From positions 62,001-126,000 of the forward strand of contig JAGTXO010000067.1 of the NCBI GenBank assembly GCA_019448385.1: DNA of 64,000 nucleotides, read 5' to 3'. Made by a program: the position numbers and the translations under genes. The DNA comes from Diacronema lutheri (Eukaryota; Haptophyta; Pavlovophyceae; Pavlovales; Pavlovaceae). How positions within the stretch are numbered: position 1 is the first letter of the stretch; each line of letters begins with the position of its first letter. Below the pieces are notes generated by a model, which worked only from the letters and a program-made list of their open reading frames with translations, was not told the DNA's origin and ran no database searches. Positions 10,517 to 21,800 of this stretch are shown piece by piece.

Positions 10517-13500
10517 CGACGCACGCTCGTCGGACTCGGTGTCGGACTCGTCGTCGGACTCATCGTCACCACCCTCGCCGCCGTTCGCGCCCTCGCCGCC
10601 TTCGTCGTCCGTTGTGGACTGCATGCGCGCGTCAGCGTCGGAGAGCACGTCGGTCAAGAGGCGCAGCGCGCCACCCAGCGCCGCAGGCCGCGCGCCGCCG
10701 GCCGCGGGCGCCGGCGCGTGCCCGGCGAGCGACGCGCCGCGCGGGTCGGAGGGCAGCGCGCCTTCGCAGAGCGCGCGGAAGGCGAGCGTGCAGCCTTCAC
10801 GCAGCAGCAGCGACGGGCGCGAGAGCAGCGCGAGGCAGACATCGGCAAGCACCTCCTCAACCGAAGGAGGGCCGTCACCGTCACCGTCACCGTCACCGTC
10901 ACCGTCACCGTCACCGTCGGCGCCATCCGGCGCGCCCGCGCCGCCGTCGAGCAGCGCGGCGCATTGCGCAATGTCGCGCAGCAGCTCGGTGCCCGTCCTC
11001 GGCTCGGCCGCCTGCACGAGCAACGCGTGGCAGCCCAGGAGCTCGATCGCGGCCCACGCGCCGTCCACACCGTCACCGCCGTCACCGCCGTCACCACCGG
11101 CGTAGTGCGCGCGCGCACGCGCAAGCGCGGCGGTCGCAGCGGCGCGTGCCGCCGCGGCGCGCGGCTTGAGCGGCTTGAGCGCGAGCGACGCGCCGGCCGC
11201 GCGCGCGGCCGCGTCTGCAGCGATCACGACGCGCGCGGCGCGCAGCGCACAGCCGAGCGCCGAGCCCGCGCCGCGCCCGCCGCCGCCGTCGCCGTCGCCA
11301 TCGTCGGCGCCGTCGTCGGCGCCGGCGCCGGCGCGCGCGGCGCGTGCGCCGCGTGCGGGCGGCGCCGGCGGCACACTGCTCTCGCGCAACAACGCGGCAA
11401 ACGCGTCGCGCGCGAGACGGCGTGTGTGCAACGAGAGCGGCGGCGTCGGCGCGTGCGCGTGGGTCGGCGGCGGAAGGCCTCGCTCAGCGGGCGCGAGGGC
11501 GGCGGTGGGCGCGGCGCACAAGCGCGTGGCGAGCGCGGCGGCGCGCTCCTCGGCGCTCGGCCGCGCACCGCCGCCCTCGCCGCCGCCCGACAAGAGCAAA
11601 GTCACCGGCGCCGGCGCGGGCGTCGCCGCCGAGCGCGCGCTCGCACCGCGCCGCGCGGGCGTGGCGGCGCGCGCGGCGGCGGGCGGCTGCGTGGCCTGTG
11701 CGGCGCGGAAGTGCGCGAGCGTGTACAGCAGTGCGAGGATCTCGTCGAGCGGCGCGGCCCCACCACCGCTGGCGCGCGAAGCGCCGAGCTCGGCGGAAGA
11801 GCGGCGGAAGAGGCCGCGAAGCTGCGCGAGGGCCCACGCGCGGCGCGCGGCCGCCTCGGCCTCGACGTCGGCGGCGAGAGCGGCCGCCATGGCGGCGGTC
11901 GCGCGCGCCTTCTCCTCCGCTGCGCTTGCCGCTGCGCGCGCGACGGCCGCGGCCGCCGAGCCGCCGCCGCCGACGCCGCCGCGCTTGCCCGCCGCCGGCG
12001 GCGGCGGCTGCGCGCGCGCGGCCGCAGCCGCCGCCGCCTCAGTGGCGGCGAGCGCGGCGGTGGCGGCGGCGGCGGCAGCGGGCGCGGACGGGCAGTCGGG
12101 CGCGACGAGCTGCGCGCACAGCCGCTGCGCGAACGCGAGGGCCGCGCCGCTGCCCAGCCGCGCGACGATGCGCGCGGCGAGCGCACCGATGGGGTGAGCA
12201 GGCTCGACCGATGCGCCGCCGCCGTCGGCGCGGCCGTCGGCGGCGTGCGCGCCGGCGGCGCGCGCGCCGAGCTGCGCTCCGAGGTGTTGCGAGATCTGGC
12301 TGAGCAGCGCAACCGCCATCGCTTCACTCGACTCGGCGGCGCGCTCAACTGCCGTAACGGTCCGTGCGGCGACTGCCTCAAGCCAGTGGCCTCCTCCACT
12401 CCTCGCGCCGCCATCGCCGTCAGCGGCGCCGGCGGTGCCATCGGCCGCGTCGCGCGCGCGCTCGTCACCGCCCGGCGCCGCTGCGGCGGCGGCACCGCCC
12501 GCGCCTCCGCCCTTCCCGCGCCCGTGGCTGCGCCCGTCAGTCAGCCTGCGCAGCGCGACATGCAAGCACGCCACGATGGGCTTGGAGACCAAGGAGGCGG
12601 CCGCTGCGGCAGCCGCGGTGGCGGCCGCGTGCTCGTCGGCGCCGGCAGCGACCGTTGCGGCGCGCGCCGAGGCGGCGACACGCGGCAGCGCAGCCTGCAG
12701 CAGCTGCAGCCCCATGTACCTGAGCGCGCACGATGGCGTCGACGGGACGTGGCAGTGTGGCGGCGTGGCGCGGAGGGCCGGTGTGCGGGGACATGAGGGG
12801 AGGGGGAGATGAGGAGGCGGCGGCGGGGGCGGAGCGGCAATGGGAGGAGGAGGCGGGAAGGTGTGGTCGCGCGGCCGCGCAGCACGTCGGAGTTTGCGCG
12901 GTCAGGGCTCTGGTCGGGGGACACGTCACACGCACCGGCGTGCTCATGCGCACGCAGCGCGCGCAAAGGCGGCGCATGCGAGTGCGGCGCGCGTACTTGC
13001 GCTCGGCGGAGGGCGACGTCATCAGACCCTCGTCGATGACCGCGCTCCACAGCGCGCGCAGCCCGCTCGCATCAAAGGCAAGAGAAGGCGGCAGAGTGGG
13101 CCCTCCGTCCGCGCCCACGCCGGTCTGCACCGCCGCCCCGTCGGAAGGCAGCGGTGCGAGCTGCGCGAGCAGCGCCGCCCACACGGCGTGCAGCCGCGGG
13201 TGCGCGCACGAGGCGCCGCGGAGCGGCTCGACGAGCATGGGGGCAGACGATGAGACGGAGAGCATGCCCGATGTCTTGTCGAGCTCCAGCAGCGGGAGCG
13301 CAGCACGCAACTCGCGGCCAAGACCGGCGGCGCCAAGCGCGGCGCCGGCGCGCACGAGCAGCAGCAGACCGGCCGCGCTCAGCTCGGCGAGCCGCGCGCC
13401 CGCGCCGCCGAGCGCGGTCGCGACCTCGGCGACGAGCGGGGCCGCGGCGCGGCGCATCGACTCCGCGGCGCTGAGATCGCGGGACTCCGCACCATCCGCG

Positions 13501-14162
13501 GCGCCGCCGTCAGCGCGGCCGCGCGCAGCACTCGTCAGGGACGCGTCGATCAGATCGGCGGCAAGCGACATTGCGCCCTCCGCGAGGATCCACCGCCGCT
13601 CCGCCGCGCGCGCGAGGCCGCGCAACGCGCGCACGGGCGGCGACGGCGCGCCGCCCGTCGGCGCGGCGTCGCAAATGGCCGCGGCGAGCGCGGCCGAGCG
13701 GACCAGCGCGGCGTGCGCGAAGAAGAAGCCAAGGGCCTGCTCGCGCTCCTCCGCCGCGCCCTTGGTCCCGCACGTCAGCTCCGCGTCGATCAGGTCGAGC
13801 ACGTAAGACGGCGAGATGATCGGGGCCGGCGGCGGGCCGTCCGCGGGCGGCTCGGAGCGCAGCAGCTGCGTGAGCGCGAGGGTGAAGCCTTGGCGAGCGC
13901 AATCGCGGCTCGATGAGAGACCGCGCACGAGGCGCTGCGCCGCGTACGCCACCTCGGCGCACGGCGCCGCCGCCGTCGCAGCGTGCACGCGCGCACCGCC
14001 GACGTCACGCGCGTCGGCGGCCGCGCGCGCGGCGCGCAGGTGGGCGAGGAGGGCGGCGGCCGCATCGACGCGCGTCTCGGGCTCAACGTCAGTCAAATTC
14101 CAAAAGAAGCCGAGCAGCTCCTTGGACGCAACCGGCTGCCGGGCGGCGCTGGCGCGCGGCAT
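7956..14162 (-). CDS. MYBBP1A / POL5 family (DNA polymerase phi) nucleolar protein
   Basis: Four exons: 14162-12925, 12719-9236, 8889-8479, 8348-7956, with consistent phases (2, 0, 0), giving 1,841 residues. Family signatures: an opening KELLGFFWNLTDVEPETR, then RLVRGLSSSRDCARQGFTLA, the helix-repeat segment around YMGLQLLQAALPRV across the first splice, a long Asp run typical of the acidic domain (encoded at 10434-10508), and RSYGFVKKCRLTSPFW at the end of exon 2. Yeast Pol5 and animal MYBBP1A act in nucleolar rRNA synthesis and pre-rRNA processing; the DNA polymerase name is historical. The protein is longer than usual (1,000-1,350) because of Ala/Gly-rich inserts. Introns 2 and 3 carry C homopolymers on the sense strand. 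The start is the second in-frame initiator; an upstream GTG was not used. Confidence 0.85.
9907..9953. repeat. CCG trinucleotide run inside POL5-family exon
   Basis: About 15 tandem GCC/CCG units. On the coding (minus) strand they encode a glycine run inside exon 2, so the microsatellite is translated. Confidence 0.85.
10434..10508. repeat. TCG/GAC trinucleotide run encoding poly-Asp
   Basis: About 25 uninterrupted TCG units on the plus strand; on the minus strand this is GAC repeated, giving the acidic domain of the POL5-family protein. Expandable and translated. Confidence 0.9.
10872..10918. repeat. CCGTCA hexanucleotide repeat in coding sequence
   Basis: About seven to eight tandem copies; on the minus strand they encode alternating Gly-Asp in the POL5-family protein. 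Confidence 0.85.
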
Positions 14163-14292
14163 CCTGACCGGCCGCTGGCGACCCGGCGACACGGGGCTGG
14201 CTGGCCACGTGCGGCCCCACTTTCACTGCTCACAAGCTTTTTTTTAGGCTTGAGAGTTGTTCCGTGAAAAGTCGTACGTTCGCGGTGGCAAC

Positions 14293-16210
14293 ATGCTCGA
14301 CAACACGTTCTCTCCGGAGCAGCTGCGCTCCAAGCTCGCCGAAGCGCGTGCGCAGGGGGCAAAGCGCGTGCGCCGCATCACGCGCCCCACGCTAACCGCT
14401 GGCCTGCTCCTCATGGCCTCGGCGGTCGTCACGTCAAGTGTGACGTCAATGCGAGAGGGTGCTGCGCCCGTGCCGGGCGTCGGATCGGTCACGATCTCGC
14501 TCAACACGGTGGCGGCGTACCTCATCATCCTCGCTGTCACACCGCTGCAGCCGCGCGCTGTCTCGCGCGTGGCCGCTCTGCTGAGCGTCCTCGTGCTCGT
14601 CCCAGTCTTCTACCTCGTCAACACGTTTGTCCCGGCGCACCTGCGCAACGTGCGCGCCGACTGTGCCGCCTACGCGGACCCACGGACGAGGTGCAGGGTC
14701 GAGCTCGTGCTCCTCATCCTGCGCGCCCTCTGCGTGCCCGTCAATGGGGCCGCCAGTGCGCACCTGCTCTGGCGGCTCTGCCGCAACGCGAGCGTCTTCC
14801 AGCGCGTCGACGCGATCTGGGTGGCCTTCTCCGCGTCGTGGTTTCTGCCCGGTCTCTCCGCCGTCATCGCATTCACCACCGGCACGTACATCTCCGACCT
14901 GGCGGTCCAGTTCCAAAGCGAGGCGTCCGGCGTCACGATGCTCTTCTTCAGCCTCCTCGGCATGAGCAAGGGCGTGCGTCGCCGCGCGCACGGCTGGCTG
15001 GCGTCGATTGGCGGCGAGACCTCGGCCGCCGTCACCATCAGCACCATGTTCGCGGGCGGCGGGCTGCGCGCCGATGAGGATATGCTCACACGCACGCAGG
15101 CGACGCTGTGCTCCGTCTCGGCCGCTCACGTCACGCTCGCCGCCTTCTGCAGCAGCGAGTCGGCAGACGAGCTATTCGATGCGACAAGCCCCGCTCGGCT
15201 CGGCGAGATTGACGCGTTCATCTCGCACAGGTGCGCCGCACGCCGTGCCCTTCCTCCGCTGCTGTCCGTGCCCTCCGCCTTTTGGCACGCAGTGCCTGCC
15301 CGCATGCCGAGCGCCGCGTGCGTCTGCCGCGCCAAGCGCGCTCGCTCAACCCACGCGCGCACACCTACGGCCGTGGCTGCGCGTGTCTTCGCGCAGCTGG
15401 TGGGACGATCCGTCCGAGCGCTTTGCCGCGTTCCAGGCGTGGCGCGCCGAGTTCAAGCGCGAGCACAAGCGCGAGGCGACGGTCTGGCTGGACAAGTACT
15501 GCATGCAGAGCGACGACGCGGCGCGCTCGCTGCCGTGCCTGCCGCTCTACGTGAGCGGCTGCCGCAACCTCGTGCTGCTCCGAGGGCCGACACTGCTCGG
15601 CCGGATGTGGTGCCTGATCGAGGCGTGCCGCGCAGCGCGCCCTTCCGCGCTGCACGCGCGCGCGCGCGTCCTGAGCGTGCCACCGTGCCCGCCGCTGATG
15701 CCGCCGCCGCCGCCGCGTGGCCGTGATGCGCTGTTTCATCACGCCCCATTGGGCCGCCCCGTCGCCCCGCGTGCGGCCGCACAGCTGTTCATCTTCCTCA
15801 CGATGCGCGACAGCGTGGACGAGATCGTGGTTATCCCGTTCGGCAATGCGCCCAGCCTCGACGGCGTCGAGGCGACGCCCGAGGACGCATCGCCCTTTGA
15901 CGTCTTTACGACGCGCGCGGACGGCTGCTTCGACGCGCGCCGCGCTTCGTGCACGTACGAGGCGGACAGCACGTTCCTCGCGGCGGTGATGGACGCGTTC
16001 CCCGGCGGGATCCACCGGTTCAACCGCGAGCTCCTCGCCGCGCTCGCGCGCGGCGAAGAGCGCTGGGAAGCGCGCCGGAGCGCCGTGCGCCCGAGCATCC
16101 GCGGCGCGCGCGTCCGTCCGCAGGCACTTGCGCCGGCGCACAGCATGGCCGCGAGTGAGCGCGGAGCGGTGGCGCGGCTGCCGCAAGCGCCCAGCCCACG
16201 TCCGTCATAA
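14293..16210 (+). CDS. Multi-pass membrane protein with C-terminal TIR-like domain (paralogue 1)
   Basis: The first ATG is 14293 (an upstream in-frame TTG at 14257 was not used). Exon 1 (14293-15230) encodes about six to seven hydrophobic segments. It ends inside a conserved motif that the splice to 15397 restores as DAFISHSWWDD (phase 2, CACAG/GTGCGC..GCGCAG). Exon 2 carries WLDKYCMQ, a CLPLYVSGC segment, GRMWCLIEA and, after a Pro/Ala-rich insert that may hide another in-frame intron (near 15620-15784), a tail with VVIPFG, FDARRASC and FNREL. The order SH[SR]W, LDK.C..Q, RLWC..E is that of TIR-like domains; the Glu after WC aligns with the catalytic Glu of plant TIR NADases (inference). Without a third intron it is 583 residues. 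A paralogue lies at 35175-37885. Its start is 131 bp from that of the POL5-family gene, divergently. Confidence 0.75.
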
Positions 16211-16316
16211 ATAGTCACAGTCAATTTCGCGGACTCCGCGGGGGGGTTACACGTCACACGTGTCGCGTTCTACGTGAGAAGGGCGCAACGCGAAACCTCC
16301 ACGTGCCTACTCCGAC

Positions 16317-16979
16317 ATGCCGCCCAAGGGCAACAAGCGCAAGTACGCCGACGGGCCGGCGACCAAGCCGGCGCCGAAGAAGGCCGAGCCGGTGAATGAG
16401 GAGGAGGATGACGATGATGACGACGTTGAGGACGACGCCGTCGAGACCAAGGATGACGACGAGAGCGAGAGCGGCGAGGGCGACGAGAAGGATGCGGATT
16501 CGGACAAGGATAGCGAGGAGGAGGAGGGCGCGGAGGAGGACGAGGGCGCGGATGAGGAGAAGGAGGAGGAGGAGGAGGAGGAGGAGGAAGGAGAGGAGAA
16601 GGAGGAGGCTCAGGGCGAAGAAGGCGATGTGACGCTCAAGTGCGCCGATTGCGCGAGCGCCTTCGTCTTCACCGCTGGCGAGCGCGATTTCCTCCTCGAA
16701 AAGTTTGCTGGGCAGGGCGACGTCGTGCCCAAGCGTTGCAAGCCGTGCCGTCAGGCCAAGAAGGCGCGCTTCGGCGATCGGGGCGGCGGGCGCGGCGGCG
16801 GCGGGCGTGGCGGCGGCGGCCGCGGCGGTGGTGGCCGAGGCGGTGGTGGCCGCGGCGGTGGAGGCCGCGGCGGAGGTGGCGGCCGGGGAGGGCGCGGCGG
16901 CGGCGGCTTCCGTGGTGGTGGACGCGGCGGTGGCGGGCGCGGCGGCGGGCGCGGCGGCGGGCGCGGATCCCGCGACTGA
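16317..16979 (+). CDS. Acidic zinc-ribbon RGG-box protein
   Basis: Single exon, 220 residues, ATG at 16317. Three parts: a Lys-rich then strongly acidic N-terminus (residues 25-105, almost all D/E), a four-cysteine zinc ribbon (C109, C112, C141, C144) with the pattern CADCASAFVFTAGERDF and PKRCKPCRQAKKARF, and a C-terminal tail of RGG/RGGGG repeats from about 157. The middle part matches the small 'probable zinc-binding' domain family (Pfam zf-trcl type, recalled from knowledge). RGG tails usually bind RNA or nucleic acids and are arginine-methylated. The exact role is unknown; an RNA-binding or chromatin accessory protein is likely. TCATAAATAG at 16207-16216, overlapping the previous stop codon, could serve as a TATA-like element. 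Confidence 0.75.
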   Translation: MPPKGNKRKYADGPATKPAPKKAEPVNEEEDDDDDDVEDDAVETKDDDESESGEGDEKDADSDKDSEEEEGAEEDEGADEEKEEEEEEEEEGEEKEEAQGEEGDVTLKCADCASAFVFTAGERDFLLEKFAGQGDVVPKRCKPCRQAKKARFGDRGGGRGGGGRGGGGRGGGGRGGGGRGGGGRGGGGGRGGRGGGGFRGGGRGGGGRGGGRGGGRGSRD

Positions 16980-17389
16980 GCAAGACCGCGGCCTCGTTGG
17001 CTATGCCGCGGCTCGCGGCGCAGCGCTCCGCGCTGGCCGCGCTGCTGCCGCTTGGCTGGCGGGCCCAAATGCGGGACGCCCTCGGCCCTGTTGCCATGCA
17101 CGGGCGCACGGCCCCGACCGCGCTCGCGCTCGGGGAGGCCACGTCGCGGCGCGCGGCGCACGGGCGGGCCGCTGGCGTGGGCGACGCGGCGCACGGGCGG
17201 GCCGCTGGCGTGGGCGACGCGGCGCGGCGCTCGTTATGCTTCACCTCTTGACTGCAGATTGCCCACGCGACCGGCCTCACAGGCACGCTCTCTGGCCTGC
17301 GAAGACCGGCCCTCAATCATGTGCAAAGCCACACACGCACACCCTGTGTGGCTGTGTCATCACTTGTGCACTCGACGCCACGCCGCAAA
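16980..17389. other. Intergenic region with tandem repeat and hairpin
   Basis: Between the RGG gene and the porin. It holds two perfect 33-bp tandem copies (17153-17185 and 17186-17218) and a 9-bp inverted repeat (17327-17335 with 17345-17353, loop 9). No gene seen. It probably contains the 3' region of one gene and the promoter of the next. Confidence 0.5.
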
Positions 17390-18778
17390 ATGGAGTGCTG
17401 CTCGGCGAACGGCACGTGTTCATTGCCACCTCCGGCGGACGGCGGGTGCTGCGGTGGTGCGATGGAGCCGCTGCCGCCGCCGCCGCGCGCGGCGAATGGA
17501 TCTGCCTCGTGCGAGTCCGGTGTGCGCGCGCGCGCGCGCGCGCCGCCCGCCGACCCGGCGATTGTGCTGAGCCGTGTGCGCGTATCGCCGCACTGTGCGC
17601 GCGCGGCGACGTATGGGCGGCAGGCTTTACGGACATTGGTAAGGCGGCCTTCGAGCTGCTCACCGCCGATTTCTCCGTCGGAAAGGCAACCGCCGAGCTC
17701 AAGTCGTGCGCGCTCTCCGGGGCTGTCGTGCGCTTGAGCGGCCAGCATGCGCTCGCCGGCGCGCCGTCCGGCGGCTGCTGCGGAGGCGGCTGCGCGCCGC
17801 CCGGCGCCAGCGTGCAGGTCGAGAGCACACCGTTGCGCGGCATCATCGCCAAGCTCAAGCTGAGCGAGGCAGGCGTCGCGACCACGTCCCTCGAGACCCA
17901 CCTCCACCCGTCGGTCAAGCTGGTGTGCGCGGCGCAGTTGGCGCAGCGGGCGCAGCTTGTGCCGCTGTCCTCGCCAGGCGTACGCGTGCACATGGCCCCG
18001 CGCGAGTGGCTTTGGTTCAATCATCTCTTTGCGCTCCACCCGTACCAAGCCGCCAGCGCGCGCCCCTCACCCGCCTCCAAGGCTCTGCCTCCGGTGCAAA
18101 ACCCCACATCACCTTTGCCCCCCCCCCCCCCTTCCCACCCGCGCGCGCGCCCAAAAACCCCGCGCGCCGCAGACGGTCGCCGGCTCCACCCCGCCCGCCG
18201 GCGCTGGCGGCTGCCCCGTCGCGTCGGCGTCGGTTGGCATCGAGCTCGCGACCGGCCTGTGCTCGGCGCAGGCCTCGTTCGAGCGCATCAAGAAGACGGG
18301 CGCGCTCTCGCTCGTTCGAACCGCCGGTGGCTCTTTCCCGCTCACCGCCGGCATGAGCGTCGGCTACGACGGCGAGACGCGGACACTCTCGGGTCGCGCG
18401 GTCAAGCTGGCGTACGGCATGCCAGGTCACTACTCAGTCACCGCGTTCGCATCCGACCTGGGCAGCGGCAAGGGCGGCACGTCGTACGGCTGCTTGGTCC
18501 ATTCGATGCCGTCCGGCGCTGCCGGCATGCAGATTGCAACCGAGGTCCGTTTCGCCGACGGCAGGCCTCCGCTCTTGAGCGCGGCGGTGAGCGCGCCGCT
18601 CACGGTGGCCGGCGATGGCGCGACGGTCAAGGCCAAGGCGGGCACCGACTCGCTGCTCCACCTCTCGCTCAAGCAACGCCTGTCCGCGAGCACGACCGTG
18701 ACATTTGCAGGCTGCGTCGATCTTCATCTCAACAGCGCAAAGACGCGGCTTGGCGTGCACCTTGCGCTCGCGCCGTGA
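17390..18778 (+). CDS. VDAC-like mitochondrial porin
   Basis: Three exons are inferred. Exon 1, 17390-17519, gives a Cys/Pro-rich leader of 43 residues; exon 2 starts at 17624 after a phase-1 intron (G/GTGTGC..GGCAG). Exon 3 starts at 18173 after an intron holding a C run at 18117-18131; its donor is not fixed (17959 or 17980 both keep phase). Exon 2 begins FTDIGKAAFELLTADFSVGK, the N-terminal signature of voltage-dependent anion channels, and the end (KAKAGTDSLLHLSLKQRL, then alternating beta strands to LGVHLALAP) matches the last strands of that barrel. With donor 17959 the protein is 356 residues, longer than the usual 280 because of the leader and a Cys/Gly insert. Family members exchange metabolites across the outer mitochondrial membrane. 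TOM40, a relative, is less likely. Confidence 0.72.
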
Positions 18779-18814
18779 TTGGAGGGCCCGCCGTTCCCCA
18801 GGTGGCAACGCGCG

Positions 18815-21800
18815 TCACGACGCGATGGCCAGCTGGTCCAGCACGCCCTGCAGCCCGAACGTTGCCACGGTCACGATGTGCTGCAGCGCCGGCGGCGCCG
18901 GCGCTTGGCCTTCGGCTTGAAGACCGGGGCGAGCCCTTTGGCCTGTTACAATGTCAGCGCCGCCATACGGGCCGGCCCGCCGATGGTCACCGCCGAGAAC
19001 GGAGGACTCCAACAGAAACGTCGAGTAGAAAACCAGGATACGTGCGTCGCGCGGTGCCAAGCTGCGCGCGCCGTCTGAATCTCGCTTGTCATCGCCGTTC
19101 GGCAGCTGCTCGTCATGCACGAGAGCAAGCGACGTGATCACCTGGTTGGCGTCGCAATCGAGCGGCTCGTTGTCGTTCGTGTTGCCGTTTGTGTACATGG
19201 TCGTTGTCGTGCTTGGCAGGCAAAACTCGACGCCCAGCCGCTTGGGCGCAAACGGCGGCGCGTCGTCGAGCGTGAAGAAGACGTGCGTGAAGAAGCGCGC
19301 GGGGCGGTCGGTGCAGCGGCGCGAACCCTCGGCCGACGTCGGGCAAGGCCGCTCGGCGCGCGCGACGCCGAGCAGCTCCGCTGAGTCGGCGAGGTGCACG
19401 AGCCCAGCGGCGATGGTAAGCGCCGCCCTCTGGTTGTAGAGGAGCGTGCGGTCGACAACTTCGCCCAATCCCCACGCCAGCCTCTCGCCGTCCTTCGTTG
19501 TGCTCGAGGCAGTTTCTCCGCGCGCGGTTGCTCCGTCGGCGGTTGCGCGAGCGGTTGGTCGTGCGCGCGCGAGCTGCACCGGCGGCGCGCAGCAGCGTAC
19601 GGCCGCTCCGACGCTCGAGGGTGGCTGTGTGGGCAGGTGCACGACGAGCGCGCGCCTCGACAGCTCGGCACCGTGTGCGTAGAGCTCGCCATGCGACGAG
19701 AAGAAGAGCGGCCTGCGTGGCGGCGAACGAAGCATGCCGAGCCCTGATGGTGCCTGATCGCCCTTGCCCGCGCTCTGCCACCGTGCACGCGTGCGCCGCT
19801 GCTGCTCGACCTTACCTCGATGAGCCGTGATGTGTGGCATCGACCACGCCGGCCCAAGCGTCGCCACAAGCACCTCGCAGCCCTGCTGCTGCCCACAGCT
19901 CGCTGCATCCATCGTCGAGAGGCGGAGTGGCGCCATGACCGAGAGCTCGCGCTCTTCCTGCTGCGCCAACCCTGCCATCGCGCAGCTGCAGTGCAGCCAC
20001 AGCGCCAATGCCACGTCGCGTGCGTCAGCAGGGCGAGGCGCATCGGCTGCGGGAGCTGCGCTCGACCCGGAGCTCGAGTGCCTGAACAGGCGGCAATCGA
20101 CCAAACGTGCGCGCTCGGGCACGCATGGCGCTAAAGCGCCTGCGCTCGCCAGCGGTGCGCGAGCAATCACGCCAAAAGACGAATCGAGAAGAATGACGCT
20201 CGCGCTGCGAGCCCCATCCACGTGCACGTCGACGCCGGCAAGAGCGCGTGCGCTGCGGCTGTCCGACGCGTTGGCCGCTCGAGCCCGCCCCATATAAGGC
20301 GCTAGCACGAGGGCTGCGAAGCGCGCGATGCGCGCGAGCGGCGTTGGCAGCTCGGCAACGTCCGGCGGCTCGAGCGCGGCGAATGCGGCGAGCCGCTCCG
20401 CATCGGCGAGCGACGAGAGCGGCGCGCGGCTCGACGCATCGTGCGGTACGCGCTGCGCGCCAAACGCGCGCGGCACGCGCGCGACGGAAAGCGGCCGAGC
20501 GACGAGCGGAGCCGCGCACGCATTCTGCCACGCGCAGCTGAAGCTCGGCGCACTCACCAGCTCGCCCAACGCGAGCCGCGGCGCGCAGAAGGGCGGGGCG
20601 CCGCGAGACGGCGAAGGCCTCTCTGCAGCTGGCAGGGCAGCCGGGCCTTCTGGCCGACGACGTGCATCCGACGTGAGGTTTGGGCGCGGCGCGTGGCGCA
20701 CGGCGCGCAGCTCGTCGAGCGCCGCGCTCGCAACCCACGCCCGCTTGAGCGCGCGCTGGAGCCCCGAGAAGGCATCACCGCACTCGGCTCTGCCGCAGCC
20801 GCGCGGCGCGAAGACAAAGTGCGGCGCAACGCGCTGCATCGCCGCGCGCTTGCGCGCTACCCACGCATCGTCCGCGGCGAGCGCGATGAGCCGCTGGAGC
20901 CATGCGTCACCCGGCTGGATGACCTCCGCCTCGTCGATGAGCACCGCAAACTCCTCGTATGGCACCGTCAGCGTTGACCCACGCGTCTCGCGCCCACCGC
21001 CGTTGGCCGGGTCGGCGGGCGAGGACGAGTTTCGCACAGCGCTTGCGCCTGCCGAAAGGCGCTGCGCGAGGTCGCCGTCGGCAGCACCATCGTCGGGTGT
21101 GCTCGACGGCCTGGCGGGCCGCCACGGCCACCACGTCGGCCCCGGCGCGTACGCGCGATGGCCACCGTCGATCAGCACCGGTATGCAGCCGCTCTGGATG
21201 GCGAGAAAGGGGTGTGACCGGCCCAAGGTGTCGCCGGGCGGCTCGATGCAAAATGTGGCGCGCAGCGGCTCGAAGACGCCGCTCTCTGGGCCCTCGCCCG
21301 CGGCGCACCAGCCCGCCTGGTCGCTCACGCCCGGCGCGCAGATGACGCAGTGCGACATGTCTCGGTTGGTGCAGCGCGCGCCCGCCGCAAGCAGCGCGTT
21401 GGCCATGCGCGGCCGGATCGCCTGGTGCCGTCCCCGCGCGAAGAGGACAGAAGTGCGGCTGATGCCAGCTGACCACAGGATAGCGATGTCGCGCCGCACG
21501 ATCCGGTTCGCGCTCGCCTCGGGCGCAGCAACGCCCGCGCGCCCGTGCTGCCGCAGCTGCTGCGCGTCAAAGGCGAGCAGGTCGAACGCTTGCGAGTAGC
21601 CCATCGGGATTGGAAGCGTGATGAGCAGCGGACCTCCAAAGCTCAGCGGCATGGGTTCGTGCGCCGAGCGCTGCCATCGCGCGAGGAGGCCTTCCCTCCG
21701 GCGCAGCTCCTCCTCCGCGCCGTCGCGCCAGCCGGGCTCCATGCGCGCTGCGCTCGCCGAGTCGATGTTCGACATGATGGTGCCGATCGCAACGCGCGAC

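Noticed and set aside
10307-12796. 829-residue plus-strand frame opposite the POL5-family gene
   Set aside because: Long valine and threonine runs come from the complement of the Asp repeat; no domain is seen and the minus strand carries family signatures.
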